A DNA stretch of 64,000 nucleotides from CAYUVF01 sp964448045 (GTDB lineage: Bacteria > Bacteroidota > Rhodothermia > Rhodothermales > Salinibacteraceae). Position numbers and translations under genes: made by a program. Positions 8,680-17,070 of the stretch are shown here, piece after piece. The stretch's first letter is position 1, and every line of letters starts with the position of its first letter. The DNA is taken from positions 9,631-73,630 of the forward strand of contig CAYUVF010000016.1 in assembly GCA_964448045.1 (NCBI GenBank). The letters are read 5' to 3'. The notes below the pieces were generated by a model. That model was not told where the DNA came from. It did no database searches and saw nothing but the letters and a program-made list of their open reading frames with translations.

Positions 8680-9393
8680 TCAGTCCTCGTAGCGGTAGCC
8701 CACGCCGTAGACCGTCTTGATGTACGACGGCGATGAGGGATCCGGCTCAATCTTCTTTCGCACAGAGGCCATATGGCGGTCGATTGTGCGGGTCACGATC
8801 TCCTCATCGATACCCCACACATCGCGTAGCAGCTGCTTCCGGGTCACCGTCTGGCCACGGTACTGGATGAGGTAGCGCAGGATATCGAATTCCAGCGCCG
8901 TGAAGTTGACCGGCTCGCCGTCCCGGACGGCTTCGTGCGTGCTGAAGTTCACCTTCACTTCCCCGATCTGATGCACGTCCATCGGTGCTTCATCGGGCGG
9001 CATCGTGCGCTGTAGAATGGCCTTGACGCGCGCGGAGAGCTCCTCGACGTTAAAGGGCTTGGTGACGTAGTCGTCGGCCCCGAGGCCAAAGCCCCGGAGC
9101 TTGGATTCCTGCTCGCCCTTTGCCGTGATCACCAGGATGGGCGCGCTGAGGCCCATCTCCTGGGCGTCTTCCAGCACCTCGAACCCGTCCTTTTTGGGCA
9201 GCATCAGATCGAGCAGGACGATGTCGAGCCGGTCGACTTCCTGAAACATGTCGACGGCTTCGACTCCGTTCTCAGCGGTCTCGACGTGATAATCCTCCAA
9301 CTCGAAATACTCCTGCAGCCCGACCCGGATATCGGGGTCGTCCTCCACGATGAGCATGTGATAGGTAGGGCTGGACGGGCTCGATTCTGCCAT
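8680..9393 (-). CDS. OmpR/PhoB-family response regulator (orphan)
   Basis: A 237-residue two-domain regulator. The receiver carries LIVEDDPD, phospho-acceptor Asp62 in IVLLDLMLPKKDGF, LVITAKG and YVTKPFN. The C-terminal winged helix has LRDVWGIDEEIVTRTIDRHM and the wing YGVGYRYED at the very end. It is transcribed alone, convergent with the regulator at 7933. No kinase flanks it. The DNA-recognition stretch matches its neighbour closely, so the two may bind related sites or descend from a duplication; that is inference. Confidence 0.93.
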   Translation of the reverse strand: MAESSPSSPTYHMLIVEDDPDIRVGLQEYFELEDYHVETAENGVEAVDMFQEVDRLDIVLLDLMLPKKDGFEVLEDAQEMGLSAPILVITAKGEQESKLRGFGLGADDYVTKPFNVEELSARVKAILQRTMPPDEAPMDVHQIGEVKVNFSTHEAVRDGEPVNFTALEFDILRYLIQYRGQTVTRKQLLRDVWGIDEEIVTRTIDRHMASVRKKIEPDPSSPSYIKTVYGVGYRYED

Positions 9394-9633
9394 AGTACCG
9401 CGTGATGGGTGAACGAGAGCGGTGAAAGGAGTAGAACATTATTGCAAGCAGCACCAACTTAATTTCCGAAGATACAATAGCCGAAGGGAAAGAGAAAAGC
9501 CGGTGCGTAACAATCTCGATGGAGGGTGGAGGGCAGAGCGGACAACCGCCCGGGGTTGTGCGTATACCCGGCGAACGCGCACGAGCGGGACGCCCCGCCC
9601 TTTTCTGTACTCAATCATCAACAGTGTACAAGC

Positions 9634-10713
9634 ATGAACGACGCGGCAAAGCAGTTCCTTTTCGATCTGTTGAACACGCCCAGCCCCACCGGCTTCGAAA
9701 CGCCAGGCCAGCGCGTATGGACCGATTTTTTGCGCGAGCGCGCCGATCGCGTTGACAACGATAGTTACGGTACTGCGTGGGCGACGGTGGATGGCAGCGC
9801 CAGTACGGATGCGCCCCACCTGATGCTCGATGCACACGTGGATGAGATCGGCTATATGGTGCGGCACGTCACCGATGAAGGCTTCATCTACGTGACACGC
9901 ATCGGCGGCTCCGATCCGGCGATTGCGCGCGGTTTGCGCGTGCGCATCCTGGGCGATGACGGCCCGGTGCGCGGCGTGGTTGGCAACACGGCCATTCACA
10001 TCCGCGATCGCGACAACGAGAAGGCGCCCAAGGTGCACGAGCTGTTCATCGACATCGGGGCGGACAGCGCCGACGCCGTCGCCGGGCAGGGCATCCGCGT
10101 GGGCCATCCGATGATTTTCGATGTGGACGCGATCGACCTGGTCGGCTCGCGGATTACGGGGCGGGCCATCGACAACCGGCTGGGCGGCTTCATCATCGCC
10201 CAGGTGATCGCGCGTCTCGCCGCGGACGATGATCGGCCGGCGGCAACCGTCACAGCGGCCAACTCGGTGCAAGAGGAGATTGGCGGGCACGGGGCCAAGA
10301 TGGTCACGCATCGGCTGGAGCCCGACGTGGCCGTGGCCTTCGACGTAACCCACTCCACCGACTCGCCCGGCATCAGTCAAACCGAGCACGGCAAGATCGA
10401 AATGGGCAAAGGGCCAACGGTGACACACGGCACCTCCAACCATCCGAAGGTCATCGAGCGGCTCGTCGACGTGGCCGAGACGAACGACATTCCGCTCCAG
10501 CACGAGCCCTCCTCCCGCCGCACCGGCACCGATACCGATAGCATCTTCAAGGTGCGCGCCGGTGTGCCCAGCGGGCTTGTGTCCGTGCCGCTCCGCTATA
10601 TGCACTCCACGGTCGAGGTCGTCGATCTGGGAGATGTGGAGCACTGCATTCAGCTGCTCACGGCCTTCGCCCTTTCCATCCGCGAGGACGACGTGTTCAC
10701 CACGGAGCTGTAG
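9634..10713 (+). CDS. M42 family aminopeptidase (glutamyl aminopeptidase/TET-like)
   Basis: M42 enzymes are dinuclear metallo-aminopeptidases that form large tetrahedral cytosolic complexes and trim peptides. ATG 9634 (359 aa) places LLNTPSPTGFE near the N-terminus as in the family; earlier in-frame starts add a non-conserved tail. Metal and catalytic motifs are LDAHVDEIGYM, GRAIDNRLGG, VQEEIGGHGA with adjacent Glu residues, AFDVTHSTD and the late HEPSSRRTGTDTD. Length is normal. A strong hairpin with a T-run follows the stop at 10740. The protein likely recycles peptides in the cytoplasm. Confidence 0.92.
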   Translation: MNDAAKQFLFDLLNTPSPTGFETPGQRVWTDFLRERADRVDNDSYGTAWATVDGSASTDAPHLMLDAHVDEIGYMVRHVTDEGFIYVTRIGGSDPAIARGLRVRILGDDGPVRGVVGNTAIHIRDRDNEKAPKVHELFIDIGADSADAVAGQGIRVGHPMIFDVDAIDLVGSRITGRAIDNRLGGFIIAQVIARLAADDDRPAATVTAANSVQEEIGGHGAKMVTHRLEPDVAVAFDVTHSTDSPGISQTEHGKIEMGKGPTVTHGTSNHPKVIERLVDVAETNDIPLQHEPSSRRTGTDTDSIFKVRAGVPSGLVSVPLRYMHSTVEVVDLGDVEHCIQLLTAFALSIREDDVFTTEL

Positions 10714-10739
10714 TCAGCACATCACAGATAGATCGCATG

Positions 10740-10773
10740 CGCGCCGTCTGGAGCTCTCCGGGCGGCGCGTTTT
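10740..10773 (+). terminator. rho-independent terminator after the M42 peptidase gene
   Basis: A 14-base-pair stem (10740-10753 with 10756-10769, including G-U pairs) with a two-base loop is followed by TTTT at 10770-10773. It starts 27 bases after the peptidase stop and faces the convergent DAHP synthase gene. There is no T-run on the opposite strand, so it acts on the plus strand. Confidence 0.8.
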
Positions 10774-10793
10774 GCACATGGGCGAAAGTCGGA

Positions 10794-12158
10794 TTAGCCG
10801 CGGCCGTTCATCTGCCGGTATTTGCGGACGATGCTGAAGGCCACCTCCAGCGCTTGCTCGTAGTTGAGCCGCGGGTCGACTTCCGATTTGTAGGCCTGTT
10901 CGAGGTCGGCTTCCTGCAGCCCGCGCGCTCCGCCGATGCATTCGGTTACGTTTTCGCCGGTGAGCTCGAAGTGGACCCCGCCGAGGTACGAACCGGCGGC
11001 GGCGTGGATGTCGAACGCTTGCTCCAGCTCGGCCATGATGTTGGCGAAGCGGCGGGTTTTGCGCCCGGAGGAGGTGAGCTCGGTGTTGCCGTGCATCGGG
11101 TCGCAGCACCAGAGCACGGTGTGGCCGGTGGCGCGGATGGCTTCGATCAGCTGAGGAAGCTTGTCGCCTACGGCATCGGCACCGAAGCGGGTGATCAGGG
11201 TCAGGCGTCCCGGTTCCTCGTGCGGGTCGAGCGCCCCGATGAGCCGCTGCAGCCGCGAGGGCGTCATGTCCGGCCCTACCTTGAGCCCGATCGGGTTCTG
11301 GATGCCACGCGCGTACTCGATGTGGGCCTCGTCGGGGTGATTGGTGCGCTTGCCGATCCACGGAAAGTGCGTCCCGAGGTTATACGCGCCCTGTTGATGC
11401 GGGACGTCGCGGGTGAGCGCCTGCTCGTAGGGAAGATGCAGCGCCTCGTGACTCGTGTAAAACGTGACCCGCTGCAGGTTGTCGATGGGCCGGTCGGTGA
11501 CGGCGTCGAGGAAGCTGAGGGTGTCCTCGATGGCGTCGACCATGGCGTGATACTCCTCGGCCAGCGGCGAGTGCTGCATGAAGTCGACGTTCCAGTACTC
11601 GGGATGATGCAGGTCGGCAAAGCCGCCTTCGCCCAGGCCGCGAACAAGGTTGAGCGTCGCTGCCGAGTTGTGATACGCCCGGACGAGGCGCTGCGGATCG
11701 GGGATGCGGTCGGCTTCGGTGAAGGCCGATCCGTTGATCAGGTCGCCCCGGTAGCTGGGCAGCGTGACGCCGTCCCGCGTCTCGGTATCCGAGGAGCGCG
11801 GTTTGCCGTACTGCCCGGCGAAGCGCCCCACGCGGACGATGCGCGTGTTGAGGCCGTAGGTGAGCACGAGGCTCATCTGCAGCATGATCTTGAGCCGGCT
11901 CGTGATGATGTCGGCCGTGCACTCGGAGAAGCGCTCCGCGCACTCGCCGCCCTGCAGCAGAAATCGCTCCCCGTGGGCGGCCCGCGCGAGATCATCTTTG
12001 AGCCCGTTGATCTCCCAGGAGGTGACCAGCGGCGGCAGTGTGGCGAGTTGATCAAGCGCATCCTGCAGCGCGGCCTCGTCGGGATAGGTGGGCAGCTGGT
12101 GCGCCGTCTTCTGTTGCCAACTCGTGAGGCTCCAGTCCGGCTGCGCAGGCGTAGGCAT
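10794..12158 (-). CDS. class II 3-deoxy-7-phosphoheptulonate synthase (DAHP synthase)
   Basis: This enzyme condenses phosphoenolpyruvate with erythrose 4-phosphate, the first step of the shikimate pathway. From ATG 12158 (454 aa) it begins PTPAQPDWSLTSW, typical of the class II (plant-like) type. Hallmarks are FLLQGGECAERFSECTAD, VGRFAGQYGKPRSSDTE, FADLHHPEYWN, YTSHEALHLPYEQALTR, HTVLWCCDPMHGNT and the metal-binding GGVHFELTGENVTECIGG. Length is normal. An in-frame ATG at 12194 would add 12 residues. It stands alone, not in a shikimate cluster. Confidence 0.95.
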   Translation of the reverse strand: MPTPAQPDWSLTSWQQKTAHQLPTYPDEAALQDALDQLATLPPLVTSWEINGLKDDLARAAHGERFLLQGGECAERFSECTADIITSRLKIMLQMSLVLTYGLNTRIVRVGRFAGQYGKPRSSDTETRDGVTLPSYRGDLINGSAFTEADRIPDPQRLVRAYHNSAATLNLVRGLGEGGFADLHHPEYWNVDFMQHSPLAEEYHAMVDAIEDTLSFLDAVTDRPIDNLQRVTFYTSHEALHLPYEQALTRDVPHQQGAYNLGTHFPWIGKRTNHPDEAHIEYARGIQNPIGLKVGPDMTPSRLQRLIGALDPHEEPGRLTLITRFGADAVGDKLPQLIEAIRATGHTVLWCCDPMHGNTELTSSGRKTRRFANIMAELEQAFDIHAAAGSYLGGVHFELTGENVTECIGGARGLQEADLEQAYKSEVDPRLNYEQALEVAFSIVRKYRQMNGRG

Positions 12159-12352
12159 GAGGAGGGGGATGCTGGGAAAAAGAAGGTGGGCCAACTATAC
12201 GGATTCGTGTAGAAAACGTATCCGCGAGTGCTGCGTTGTTTCCGGGGGAAGGGTGAAAAGAACGGGAAGAGAAGATCGTCCGTAACATCGCCTCGGTCGG
12301 GACCACGAAAGGGGTGCATCATGCATTCACCACCAAACCGGTCCCGTCCGTG

Positions 12353-13114
12353 ATGAACAATCAGTCATCCACCATGACCTCGGAGGCGCAAATTCTCGTC
12401 ATCGAAGATGAGGATGATATTGCGGATCTGGTCCAGCTCCATCTGGGTGATCTCGGGCACACCGTCGACGTCGTGGGCAACGGCACCGAGGGGTTGGAGC
12501 AGGCGCTGAACGTCGAGTACGATCTGATTATTCTCGATATCATGCTGCCTGGGATGGACGGCTTCGACGTGTGCAAGCGGATCCGGGCGGAAAAGCGGTC
12601 GCTGCCCATCCTGATGCTGACGGCAAAGTCGGAGGAGCTGGATAAGGTGCTGGGCCTCGAACTGGGCGCCGACGATTACATTACGAAGCCCTTCAGCATT
12701 CGCGAGCTGCTCGCTCGCGTAAAGGCCATCTTCCGGCGCATCGAACTGGACCAGACCGACGAGCGGGCATCCGATACCCGCGATCGGTCGCCGATCCGCC
12801 TCGGTGCGCTGAAGATCGAACCCGAGAAGCGCAAAGTCGTCCGAGAGGGTACGCCCATCGAGCTGACGAACAAGGAGTTCGAGCTGCTGCTGCTATTTGC
12901 GCGCAATCCAGGCCGCGTTTACAGCCGGCAAGAGCTGCTCGATCAGGTGTGGGGCTACCAGCACAGCGGCTACAGCCACACGGTCAACACGCACATCAAC
13001 CGGCTGCGCAGTAAGATTGAAGAGAACCCGTCGGAGCCGACGTACGTGAGGACGGTGTGGGGCGTGGGGTACCGGTTTGTCGAACGCAGTGAGCTCGAAT
13101 CGACCAGTGAGTGA
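12353..13114 (+). CDS. OmpR-family response regulator, partner of adjacent kinase
   Basis: The receiver has LVIEDEDD, phospho-acceptor Asp62 in LIILDIMLPGMDGFD, LMLTAKS and YITKPFS. The winged helix contains ELTNKEFELLLLFA, the DQVWGYQHSGYSHTVNTH recognition helix and the wing VWGVGYRFV. Start is chosen at ATG 12353 (253 aa); ATG 12314 and the internal ATG eight codons on are alternatives. Its TGA stop overlaps the GTG start of the kinase by four bases (GTGA), so the two are translationally coupled and form a two-component pair. The stimulus is unknown. Confidence 0.93.
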   Translation: MNNQSSTMTSEAQILVIEDEDDIADLVQLHLGDLGHTVDVVGNGTEGLEQALNVEYDLIILDIMLPGMDGFDVCKRIRAEKRSLPILMLTAKSEELDKVLGLELGADDYITKPFSIRELLARVKAIFRRIELDQTDERASDTRDRSPIRLGALKIEPEKRKVVREGTPIELTNKEFELLLLFARNPGRVYSRQELLDQVWGYQHSGYSHTVNTHINRLRSKIEENPSEPTYVRTVWGVGYRFVERSELESTSE

Positions 13115-14622
13115 CGGTGGAGAACGTGTGGACCCAGTTGGCATCGGTGGTGCGGCGCCTGACGCGGAGTTTCTACGGCAAGCTCTCGGCGCTTTTTCTG
13201 GTGCTGATTTTGGGCCTCGGGGTGGTGCTGGGGAGTCTGGGCGTGCAGGCCGCGCGCCGCTATGCCCAGGAAGCCGAGCAGAAACTCAACCGCACCCTGG
13301 CCGCCGACCTCGCGCCCCGGTTTCAGCCGTCGCTGCGCGATAGCGTGCACTACGCCGGCATCCAGTCCACCATCGAGCAGATGATGGGCATCAACCGGCG
13401 CATCGAGATCTACCTGCTGGAAGCGGACGGGGCGATTAAGGCCTCGTTTACCAGTGCGGATCAGGCCCTGGAGCAGGCGGCCGTCGACCTCGCTCCCATC
13501 CGCCGCTTTATCCGGGGTGATGCGCTTCCCATTCTCGGTGACGATCCGCTGCATCGAGGCCAACAGGTCCCCTTTTCCGCCGCGAATATCACCATCGCGG
13601 GCGAGGGCAGCTGTTACCTCTACATCGTGCTCCACAGCGGCCAGTACGCCTCGATGATGGACCTCGTGGGCGACAGCTACATCATGCAGACAGCCCTGCA
13701 GGGGCTCGGGCTGATTCTGCTGGTAACGGCGGGCGTGGGCCTGCTGCTCTTTGGCGGATTGACGCGGCGCCTCCGCTCGATGACTGCCGTGGTGGCGTCC
13801 TTTGAGCAAGGCGACTTCGATCAACGGATGGATGCGACGGCGAAAGATGAGATCGGGCAGCTGGCTCGCTGCTTCAACCGGATGGCCGATACGCTGGTCG
13901 ACACGATGGAGGAGCTCCGGCAGGCTGACCGTATGCGCCGCGAGCTGGTGGCCAACGTATCGCACGATTTGCGCAGTCCGCTGGCATCGATTCAGGGGTA
14001 CCTGGAGACGGTGCTCATGAAGGGCGATGCGCTGGAGCCGGGTGAGCGCGAGCGCTACATCCGGACGAGCCTCCGTAACACGCGGCGGCTCAATACACTC
14101 GTGGCGCAGTTGTTCGAGCTGTCCAAGCTCGACGCCCGCGATATCGAGCCGCAGGTAGAGCCCTTCTCCCTCACCGAGCTGGTGCAGGACGTGGTGATGC
14201 AGTTTAAGCCCCGCGCCGAGGCCTGTGGTATCGACCTGTGTGCCGACCTGCCGGAACGGCTCACCCTCGTCCGTGCCGACATTGCGCTCATCGAACGGGC
14301 CCTTTCCAATCTGATCGACAATGCGCTGCAGTACACGAGTGCGGAGGACACCGTGCATATTACGGTGACGAATAACGGATCGACTGTCGCCACGCGCGTG
14401 AGCGATACAGGGCCCGGCATCCCCGAGGACGACCTGCCGCACATCTTCGATCGCTTCTACCGCGTCGAAAAGAGCCGCAACCGTGAGCAGGGGGGCGCCG
14501 GATTGGGCCTGGCAATTGCACAGAAAATTATGCACCTTCACGATCAAACGCTGGAGGTGGATAGCGTCATGGGAGAAGGGACTGCTTTCGCTTTTACGCT
14601 TCCTGCAGCTCAGAAGACGTAA
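13111..14622 (+). CDS. sensor histidine kinase
   Basis: The 503-residue kinase begins at a GTG overlapping the regulator stop. Transmembrane segments at about 22-46 and 195-217 bracket an extracytoplasmic sensor of about 150 residues. HAMP follows at about 217-270, then HisKA with the H-box ANVSHDLRSPLASIQGY (His285), and an HATPase domain with NLIDNALQYT (N box), VSDTGPGIPEDDLPHIFDRF (G1/F) and GGAGLGLAIA (G2). It should phosphorylate the upstream OmpR-type regulator. Two hairpins with T-runs follow the gene. Confidence 0.94.
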   Translation: MTVENVWTQLASVVRRLTRSFYGKLSALFLVLILGLGVVLGSLGVQAARRYAQEAEQKLNRTLAADLAPRFQPSLRDSVHYAGIQSTIEQMMGINRRIEIYLLEADGAIKASFTSADQALEQAAVDLAPIRRFIRGDALPILGDDPLHRGQQVPFSAANITIAGEGSCYLYIVLHSGQYASMMDLVGDSYIMQTALQGLGLILLVTAGVGLLLFGGLTRRLRSMTAVVASFEQGDFDQRMDATAKDEIGQLARCFNRMADTLVDTMEELRQADRMRRELVANVSHDLRSPLASIQGYLETVLMKGDALEPGERERYIRTSLRNTRRLNTLVAQLFELSKLDARDIEPQVEPFSLTELVQDVVMQFKPRAEACGIDLCADLPERLTLVRADIALIERALSNLIDNALQYTSAEDTVHITVTNNGSTVATRVSDTGPGIPEDDLPHIFDRFYRVEKSRNREQGGAGLGLAIAQKIMHLHDQTLEVDSVMGEGTAFAFTLPAAQKT

Positions 14623-14958
14623 AATCAACCGCTCGATGGGGCGTTTTTACGCGTTTCTTCGTTGGCGCACTCCCTCATAGCCAAAACTCCAACCGGGGAG
14701 TAGTTTTTCCTCGCCTATGATTCTGCGTCTCTTTATCTTAATATGGTGTCGGATGATACGGAGGCCGTCTGCACCACCCCAGGGGGCGTTGGGCCCATGC
14801 TTTTTCGCATCCGCTCCATCCGTGAGGTTGCCCGCGGCATGGACGTACCCCGGCAAGCTCGGCTGGCTTTCGAAACTCCCCGCTATCTTTCACCAAACGC
14901 CACGTCATCTCCCCGCTCCGGGCGCGCCAGCGCAGTGACGTTGAAGTCCTCTCGACCC
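14623..14958. other. non-coding gap after kinase gene
   Basis: This gap of 336 bases holds the two candidate terminators and the upstream region of the coiled-coil gene. An in-frame extension from 14743 would add 72 residues to that gene, but it is Pro/Arg/Ser-rich without family-like character, so I treat it as untranslated. A possible AT-rich promoter segment lies around 14715-14750. Confidence 0.5.
14630..14648 (+). terminator. probable terminator after the kinase gene
   Basis: A short stem, CGCTC pairing with GGGCG around a four-base loop, is followed by TTTTT at 14644-14648, starting eight bases after the kinase stop. A second candidate (ACTCC/GGAGT stem then a T-run) lies at 14683-14708. 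Confidence 0.55.
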
Positions 14959-15426
14959 ATGAGTAACCCCCGAGCCATCATCAGCGAATTGCGTTCATAT
15001 CTCGACGATCTCGCGTCCGAGGTCGGGAAGCTGCAGGACCAGGTCGAGCGATTGCAAGATAAGAACGAGCAGCTCACACAAGAAAATAAGCGACTTCAGC
15101 AAGAGAACAAGTCGCTGCGCGAAGAGGTGACGGTCGTGCGGCTGTATCAGGAGGTGAGTGAGGACGAAGATGTAGGGGAGGAGCCCAGTTCATCGGTTTC
15201 CCGGCAGGCGCTCATTCTATATCGGGAGTTGCCCGCGGCCTTTAAATTTGCGGAGTTCTTCCAAATCGCCGATCAGCAGGACATCGATCCGGCCGTCGCG
15301 CGCGAGGCGCTGCTCCAACTGCTCCGTGAGGATATGCTCGTGCAGAAGGGCGCTCGCATCGAGAAATCGGAGCCGGCGTCGCGCCGCTTCGAAGTGGAGA
15401 AACACATGCAGCCGAGTCGGCTGTAA
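14959..15426 (+). CDS. coiled-coil protein with winged-helix-like C-terminus
   Basis: ATG 14959 gives 155 aa. Residues about 10-60 form a strong parallel coiled coil with repeated Leu/Val heptads (LQDQVERLQDKNEQLTQENK). After an acidic linker, residues about 80-135 contain a helical region with FAEFFQIADQQDIDPAVARE and LLQLLREDMLVQKG that reads like a small winged-helix or marR-like fold. I cannot name the family. It is single-gene, convergent with the M32 peptidase. A DNA-associated or cytoskeletal role would be speculation. Confidence 0.7.
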   Translation: MSNPRAIISELRSYLDDLASEVGKLQDQVERLQDKNEQLTQENKRLQQENKSLREEVTVVRLYQEVSEDEDVGEEPSSSVSRQALILYRELPAAFKFAEFFQIADQQDIDPAVAREALLQLLREDMLVQKGARIEKSEPASRRFEVEKHMQPSRL

Positions 15427-15525
15427 CCCGGCTCTGCTTCCGCATCCGCTTGAGGGATTCGGCTGCGAGGAAAACACAGTCATCCTTCTATCCCTCGTCC
15501 ACCAACGAGGCCGGAGGCGTTGGAG

Positions 15526-17034
15526 TCACTCGATTCCGTCGTAGAGTGCGCCGTACTTGGTGCGGATATAGTCGAGCCACGCATCCGCCCCCAGGGCAGA
15601 TCCAGTGATGCGGTGTAGGAGCTCTGGCGCTTCAAACTTGCGCCCGTGCTGGTGGAGGTGCGTGCGCAGCCACGTCAGCAGTGGCTCAAACTGCCCCTCA
15701 GCGATCTGCGCACCGAGAGCTGGAATGTCGTCCCGGCACCGATCGAAGATCTGGACGGACATCAGGTTGCCGAGGGCGTACGTGGGGAAGTAGCCGATAG
15801 CGCCGAGCGCCCAGTGGACGTCTTGTAGCACGCCGTCTGCGTCGGTATCCGGCCGGAGGCCCAGATAGTCCTCCATCGTCTCGTTCCAGGCGCCGGGCAG
15901 ATCGGCCACAGCGAGGTCGCCCTCGATCAGCGCTCGTTCCAGCTCGAAGCGCAGCATGATGTGCAGGTTGTACGTCACCTCATCGGCTTCGACGCGGATG
16001 AGCGACGGCTCCACTTTGTTGATGGCTCGGTAAAACGAGGACCGCGACACGGGTCCCAGCGCCGCCGGAAAGCGGTCCTGCAGGTCGCCGTAGTAGTGAT
16101 TCCAGAACGGGCGACTGCGGCCCACGAGATTTTCCCATAGGCGCGACTGCGATTCATGGAGACCCAGTGAGGCGCCCTCGGCCAGGGGCGTGCGCTCCAG
16201 CGCGGGATCGATGCCCTGCTCATAGAGGCCGTGTCCGGCTTCGTGCAGTGTGGCGAAAAAGCCCGAGGGGAAGAAGTCGGGCGCGTAGCGTGTGGTGAGG
16301 CGCACGTCATTCACTGAAAACGAGGCCGTGAACGGATGCGCGGAGAGATCCTGCCGGCCCCGGTCGAAATCATATCCGAACGCGGCAATCACCCGCTCAC
16401 CGAAGGCTTTCTGCCGATCGGGGGCGTAGGGCTGATGAAGAAAGGCGTCCTCTGGTGGCTCTTGCGCAGCGATGGCGTCGACGATGGGGACGAGGTCACG
16501 GCGCAGGGCGCGAAAGGTGGCTGCCACCGTTTCGGTTGGCATGCCGGGCTCGTACTCGTCCAGCAGCGCATCGTACGGTTCGTCGTCGTAGCCGAGCGCT
16601 TCCGCTTTCTGGCGGCTGAGGTCGACGATCCGTTCGAGATAGGGCCCGAAGTGATCGAAGTCGTCCTCGGTGCGGGCGTGCTTCCAGGCCTGCTTGGCGC
16701 GAGAGGTGACCTCCGACAACTTCGCGACGAGGTCGGCGGGTAGTTTGCGGGCCCGTTCGTACTCGCGGCGCGTCACCTGCACGAGCCGGGCTGCGTGCGA
16801 ATCGGAATCGCGGTCGGCTACGTGTGCGGCAGCGTCGTTCAGGAGGTCGCCGATCGCATCGGCGGTGAACTGTTCGTGTGCGAGCGTCTGCAGCGTCGAT
16901 AGCTGGCGGGCGCGCGCATCGGCCCCGCCATCGGGCATGTACGTCTCCTGATCCCACGATAGCAGCTCGGCGGCATTCTTCAGGTCTTCGATGCGGCCGA
17001 GGGCGGATTGCAGGCGGTTGAGCGACGTGGACAT
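15526..17034 (-). CDS. M32 family carboxypeptidase (carboxypeptidase Taq)
   Basis: M32 enzymes are cytosolic metallocarboxypeptidases removing C-terminal residues. ATG 17034 (502 aa) places LNRLQSALGRIEDLKNAAELLSWD near the start as in the family. The metal site is ATLHEAGHGLYEQG, with HEAGH equivalent to HEXXH, followed by the conserved GLHESQSRLWENLVGRS and VEADEVTYNLHIMLRFELE, which carry additional ligands and specificity residues. Length matches the family. It ends just before the ABC importer region and is separated from the fused importer gene by 36 bases. Confidence 0.95.
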   Translation of the reverse strand: MSTSLNRLQSALGRIEDLKNAAELLSWDQETYMPDGGADARARQLSTLQTLAHEQFTADAIGDLLNDAAAHVADRDSDSHAARLVQVTRREYERARKLPADLVAKLSEVTSRAKQAWKHARTEDDFDHFGPYLERIVDLSRQKAEALGYDDEPYDALLDEYEPGMPTETVAATFRALRRDLVPIVDAIAAQEPPEDAFLHQPYAPDRQKAFGERVIAAFGYDFDRGRQDLSAHPFTASFSVNDVRLTTRYAPDFFPSGFFATLHEAGHGLYEQGIDPALERTPLAEGASLGLHESQSRLWENLVGRSRPFWNHYYGDLQDRFPAALGPVSRSSFYRAINKVEPSLIRVEADEVTYNLHIMLRFELERALIEGDLAVADLPGAWNETMEDYLGLRPDTDADGVLQDVHWALGAIGYFPTYALGNLMSVQIFDRCRDDIPALGAQIAEGQFEPLLTWLRTHLHQHGRKFEAPELLHRITGSALGADAWLDYIRTKYGALYDGIE

Positions 17035-17070
17035 AAGCAGGGCACTTGTGATGAATGGTGAAACCAAATG

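Noticed and set aside
9439..10644. 401-codon minus-strand frame opposite the M42 peptidase
   Set aside because: Antisense shadow; the M42 metal-site motifs are on the plus strand.
10737..12212. 491-codon plus-strand frame opposite DAHP synthase
   Set aside because: Antisense to a complete class II DAHP synthase.
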